Below are positions 60,536-64,000 of a stretch of 64,000 bases of DNA, piece after piece. The DNA lies in NCBI RefSeq assembly GCF_037042905.1, contig NW_026974140.1:17968001-18032000 (forward strand), read 5' to 3'. Source of the DNA: Lytechinus pictus (Eukaryota > Echinodermata > Echinoidea > Temnopleuroida > Toxopneustidae). Both the position numbers and the translations under genes were made by a program. Each line of letters begins with the position of its first letter. Within the stretch, counting starts at the first letter, position 1. The notes below the pieces were generated by a model. That model did not search any database. It worked only from the letters and a program-made list of their open reading frames with translations, and was not told the origin of the DNA.

Positions 60536-60664
60536 TTCAATTCAATTCAATTCAATTCAATTTATTTTCATTCTTCACCATAATACAAATAATTACATGA
60601 TAAATCAATGCAATTCAAATAAAAGCATGAACAAAATTCAACATTGAATAAATAATATACATAT
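60536..60664 (-). mobile_element. LINE 3'-end fragment with (CAATT)n tail
   Basis: Five or so copies of CAATT on the plus strand, followed by TTATTTTCATTCTTCACC and AT-rich sequence. This resembles the 3' terminal layout of the LINE at 9,965, read on the complement. It lies in the last intron of the ACSF2 pseudogene. Confidence 0.45.
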
Positions 60665-60803
60665 ACCATTGTCAGTTTGATTGGTTTCTTGCTATTATTG
60701 TCGATCATTTATTATTCTCGTTTTAAAGATTTTTGTAAACCTATTTTTTCACACAGCTGGCCCGTTATGAGGTTCGGGTTCCTCGCTATGTCGAATTCGT
60801 CCC

Positions 60804-61994
60804 GGTTTACTGACGGATGGTCTATTATCACTTGGTCTAAGTATCAGATGGGCTAACAACATTCGGGCTAAACCCACTTAGTCCAATTCCCTTTTGGTCT
60901 AATGACCACTTGGTCTAATAGCCAATTAGTCTAATGACCACTTGGTCTAATAGCCACTTGGTCTAATGACCACTTGGTCTAATTTCCAATTGGTCTAATG
61001 ACCACTTGGTCTAATAGCCACTTGGTCTAATGCCCAGTTGGGCTAATCGTCACTTGGTCTAATTTTCATTTGGTCTTATTGCCATTTCGTCTACTGTATT
61101 TTATTGTCACTTGGTCTAATTGCATTTGGTCTAATACCAGTTCGTCTAATAGTCGGATGGTCTAATACTAGTTGGTCTAATACCAGTTGGTCTAATCCTC
61201 ACTTGGTCCATTATTCATTTGGTCAATATTGCAGTTGGTCTAATGTGCAGTTGGTCTAATCCTCACTTGGTCCATTATTCAGTTGGTCTAATGTGCAGTT
61301 GGTTGATGAGCGACTATCTCATCATCGATAGTCCTTCACGGTGAGTTTTTGCGCCCACCAGCCCTACCCCGGCTCTACCCCTCCGGATCCTGGCGATATG
61401 TATAACTGATGCATGGTATTTATCCATTACGTACTATATTTCCTAATTCTAAATAAATAAAAAAATAATGAATGATGCTATATTATAATAAATGGACATT
61501 AGACCAAGTGTGAATTAGACCAAATGAAAATAAGACCAAGTGACGATTAGCTCAACTGGTCATTAGACCAATTGGCCATTAGACCAAGTGGTCATTAGAC
61601 CATTTGGCTATTAGACCAAGTGGTCATTAGACCAATTGGATATTAGACCAAGTGGAAATTAGACTAAATGGAAATTAGACCAAACGGTCATTAGACTACG
61701 TGGCAATTAGACAAAATGATAATTAGACCAAGTGGAAATTAGCCGAAGTGGAAATTAGACCAAGTGGTGTTAGACCAACTGGAAATTAGACTAAATTATT
61801 TTAGCCCAACTGCTCATTAGACGAATTGGATATTAGACCAAGTGGAAATTAGACGAATTGGATATTAGACCAAGTGGGAAATAGACGAATTGGATATTAG
61901 ACGAACTGGTTGTAGACGAAATGAGTTAAAACTATGTGAAGTTGGACGAACTGATAAGTAGACCATGTGGTATTAGACCATCCGATAATTCACC
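60804..61994. mobile_element. TU-like fold-back transposon in the pseudogene's last exon
   Basis: A 1,191-bp insertion flanked by the exact 8-bp direct repeat TTCGTCCC (60796-60803 and 61995-62002). Removing the insert and one repeat restores the exon frame (EFVPSFP). The ends are inverted: GGT and then GGATGGTCTA start both the left end and the complement of the right end. The left half (to about 61,300) is a run of imperfect 15-18-bp repeats around TTGGTCTAATGACCAC. The right half (from about 61,490) is the same repeat in inverse orientation (ATTAGACCAAGTGG). A unique centre of about 190 bp separates them, and no ORF is present. Long inverted ends built of short tandem repeats plus an 8-bp duplication recall the sea-urchin TU fold-back family; that assignment is from memory. 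Confidence 0.85.
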
Positions 61995-62584
61995 TTCGTC
62001 CCCAGCTTCCCATACACCATGTCCAACAAAGTTCAGAAATACAAACTCCGTGAAGAAATGGCGAAGAGACTCAAGTTAGACAACATTGATTCATCCTAGT
62101 CATGTAGATGTCTCTGGCTGATGTACTTTGTTCATTGGCAAAACTTTTGTACATTTGAAAATAATATAAATGTCTTCGCATTGGTTACAGCGTGCCCCCT
62201 TCCCCATTGACTTTGGCTGTCTGCCATTTTGGTAAGAGGGTTGGTTCAAAGATCCACCGGGGGAGGGCCCAAAGTCGCCATCACTTTTGGAAGCACTTTC
62301 CAATGGATTTTTATATAACAAAAAAAAAAGATACAGAAAAAAGGGTATTCAAGCGGGACTGGATCGGCGCCTGTATATGGGAAAGCAAGGTGGATATATT
62401 GTCGGTGCATTTTCAAAGATATATTTCTTTTCCCATTATACACAATTTCCCTTCATTCTTGTAGGCGTATATTATTTCCTAAAATCTATGATGTGGTATA
62501 TAATGAAAGGTCACATCCCATGTAAAAGATGAACGATGATATGTCTTGTTTTGACAATCCTATTCGACTTTCTGTGAGTTTCAA

Positions 62585-62779
62585 GACATTTGCTCCGGCG
62601 ACATTGCTCCACTGTGAATTATACATACTAATGGAATCGTCAACTTCAACCATTGATTTAACACCATACCCTATCCTAAACCTAACGCTAAACCTTAAAT
62701 AAAACCCTATTGCAGCCTTAACCATATATCTAAGACGAAATAAAGCCCGGAGAAATTATCGCTGGAGCAAATGTCGTGT
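62585..62779. mobile_element. MITE-like repeat with GACATTTGCTCCGG ends
   Basis: Left GACATTTGCTCCGGCGACAT; right is the complement of GACATTTGCTCCAGCGATAA. The interior holds telomere-like words (CCTAAACCTAACGCTAAACC). Confidence 0.6.
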
Positions 62780-63099
62780 CACCATTCTGGTTGATTAATG
62801 CGTATGGATACGGTTTCATTTAACAAAGAATCACGCGTAATTAAATGCTCTATTGAATTTACCTGCTGATTTTGTGAAGGGAGACAAGGAAAAAAAATCA
62901 GGGAAATAAGTTAAAGGATGAAAGAACGAGTAAAGATTCAGTAGTGACCAAGACAGTAGGAGAGGGAAGAGCAAGATAAGAGGAGAGAAACGAGGAGAAA
63001 GAGAGAGAGAGATGGGAGGGGTCGGCAAGGGAGGGAGGGGAAGAATATCAAAATTATTTTTATCATGAATAAAATCAAACAAAACTAGCAGCAACATCA

Positions 63100-63300
63100 C
63101 CACTATCACCAACACCACCTGTTGTACCTCCACCATCTTCATTCTCCATCTTCATCATCACCGTCATTACCAACCACCACTACCACCAGAACTATCACCC
63201 CATTCTTCACTATCATCATTATCATCATCTCGACCATCTCGACTTTCATTATCTTCGTCATCACAATCACTGTTATTATCACCATCATCATTTCTTTTTC
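63100..63300. repeat. (CAT)n-rich tract
   Basis: Imperfect CAT/CAC triplets similar to those at 27,830-28,135, in intergenic DNA right of the pseudogene. Confidence 0.8.
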
Positions 63301-64000
63301 ATATTTGAAAATTGAATTTAAAAAAATGCACTCAACAAAGACATCATTTATTATTTTGTTTTAATGTACCAATGAGTCAAGATTGATGACTAACTGTGTA
63401 AATACATTTATTTACAAAGATCTATATACACGGGGATATCACTTCATATGCTTCCATTTGATTTAAAAAGCGAAAGCAAACATAGGGACACCAATATCAT
63501 AACTATTACCATTCACAAACAGTAAACTCATAACAATAAAACATCCATACTGAAACTTTTACATAACCGTGTCTACCCTGGAAGACCATGCTTCATTAAA
63601 CGTGACATACGAATTTGGTTTCAGCTAAGTTTATTTCGATAAAAGTGAAGAGGGGGTGAATCTCTATACATAACTTTAACAATAACAATCAATGAGTCAG
63701 AAAAGCGTCTTTGATATTTTAGCTGCTACATTTCCAGTTAAAAGAAAAAGCGGGCATTCAATGCGAGGATATGACGTGAGCCACGTACTAGTAGTACCTG
63801 ATAAATGCATTCCAATAATGCTTATGCAGAGAAGTATAACATTGTAAAGAGATACTTGACGGGACAACCTACATAAGAACAATAACTTGAAGAATAAATA
63901 AACAAAATTTCAGCATATTTCAAAAGAGAGAACTGATGTATCTTCAGCCATGGTGAACCAGATTATTTCAGTTAACATGGTTAACATGTGATTCAGCTTG

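Larger units (their letters stand above)
52746..62099 (+). pseudogene. Second ACSF2 copy, 5'-truncated and disabled
   Basis: Ten exons matching exons 3-12 of the minus-strand ACSF2, with introns: 52746-52864, 53284-53449, 53709-53807, 54126-54263, 57348-57519, 58136-58243, 58946-59096, 59710-59851, 60168-60278, and 60757-60803 plus 62003-62099. Retained introns, at least one similar in sequence, show a DNA-level duplication rather than a processed copy. Lesions: exons 1-2 and the start are absent; 54126-54263 is a net 2 bp shorter than its partner and shifts frame; at 58946 the only usable acceptor is one base off and reads GTG AAA TAA; the acceptor before 60168 reads GG instead of AG; the last exon is split by a 1.19-kb insertion. 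Several exons remain excellent coding matches ([34 protein letters not shown]), so inactivation looks recent or gene conversion has refreshed parts. A transcribed ncRNA or truncated product cannot be excluded. Confidence 0.85.
62100..64000. other. Right flank, no gene seen
   Basis: Apart from the MITE-like repeat at 62,585 and the (CAT)n tract, it holds A/T-rich sequence and a purine-rich stretch (62,870-63,050). Homology to the 3' flank of the minus-strand ACSF2 is not evident. Confidence 0.55.

Noticed and set aside
52746-62099. Second ACSF2 copy as a working gene
   Set aside because: Missing 5' exons, a frameshift, two faulty acceptors and an exon-splitting transposon cannot be reconciled with a normal product.

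Overview
The window is animal nuclear DNA, AT-rich, with genes split into short exons by repeat-filled introns. The repeats (CR1/L2-like LINEs, many short palindromic elements, TU-like fold-back elements, tRNA-derived SINEs) and the protein sequences suggest a marine invertebrate deuterostome. An echinoderm, and most likely a sea-urchin relative, fits best; this is inference, because no species-specific marker was seen. Two cellular protein genes and one decayed gene copy can be reconstructed. The rest is repeats and featureless intergenic sequence.

Layout. 1-9,960: no gene, scattered small MITE-like elements. 9,960-14,860 (minus): a LINE with two intact ORFs. 17,437-28,891 (minus): twelve exons of an ACSF2-type acyl-CoA synthetase, missing only its first exon(s); its introns hold a 53-bp minisatellite, a 2.1-kb TIR element and a (CAT)n tract. 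29,200-29,760: decayed LINE tail. 33,560-35,577: MITEs, one nested in another. 36,377-43,735 (minus): MAT2B, five coding exons, with a second 5'-truncated LINE in its fourth intron. About 46,276-46,650: candidate promoter and first exon of MAT2B. 47,646-51,011: 3.4 kb of interleaved inverted repeats. 52,746-62,099 (plus): a 5'-truncated, intron-containing second ACSF2 copy with several disabling lesions, including a 1.19-kb fold-back element inside its last exon flanked by an 8-bp target duplication. 62,100-64,000: no gene.

Function. MAT2B is the regulatory subunit of S-adenosylmethionine synthetase and ACSF2 activates medium-chain fatty acids in mitochondria. They are neighbours rather than partners in a known pathway. 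The notable architecture is the pair of inverted ACSF2 copies flanking MAT2B. Their exon similarity is patchy, which suggests gene conversion, and each copy carries a different minisatellite in the same intron.

Limits: exon borders are read by eye from splice signals, reading phase and remembered family sequence. No alignment or database search was run.
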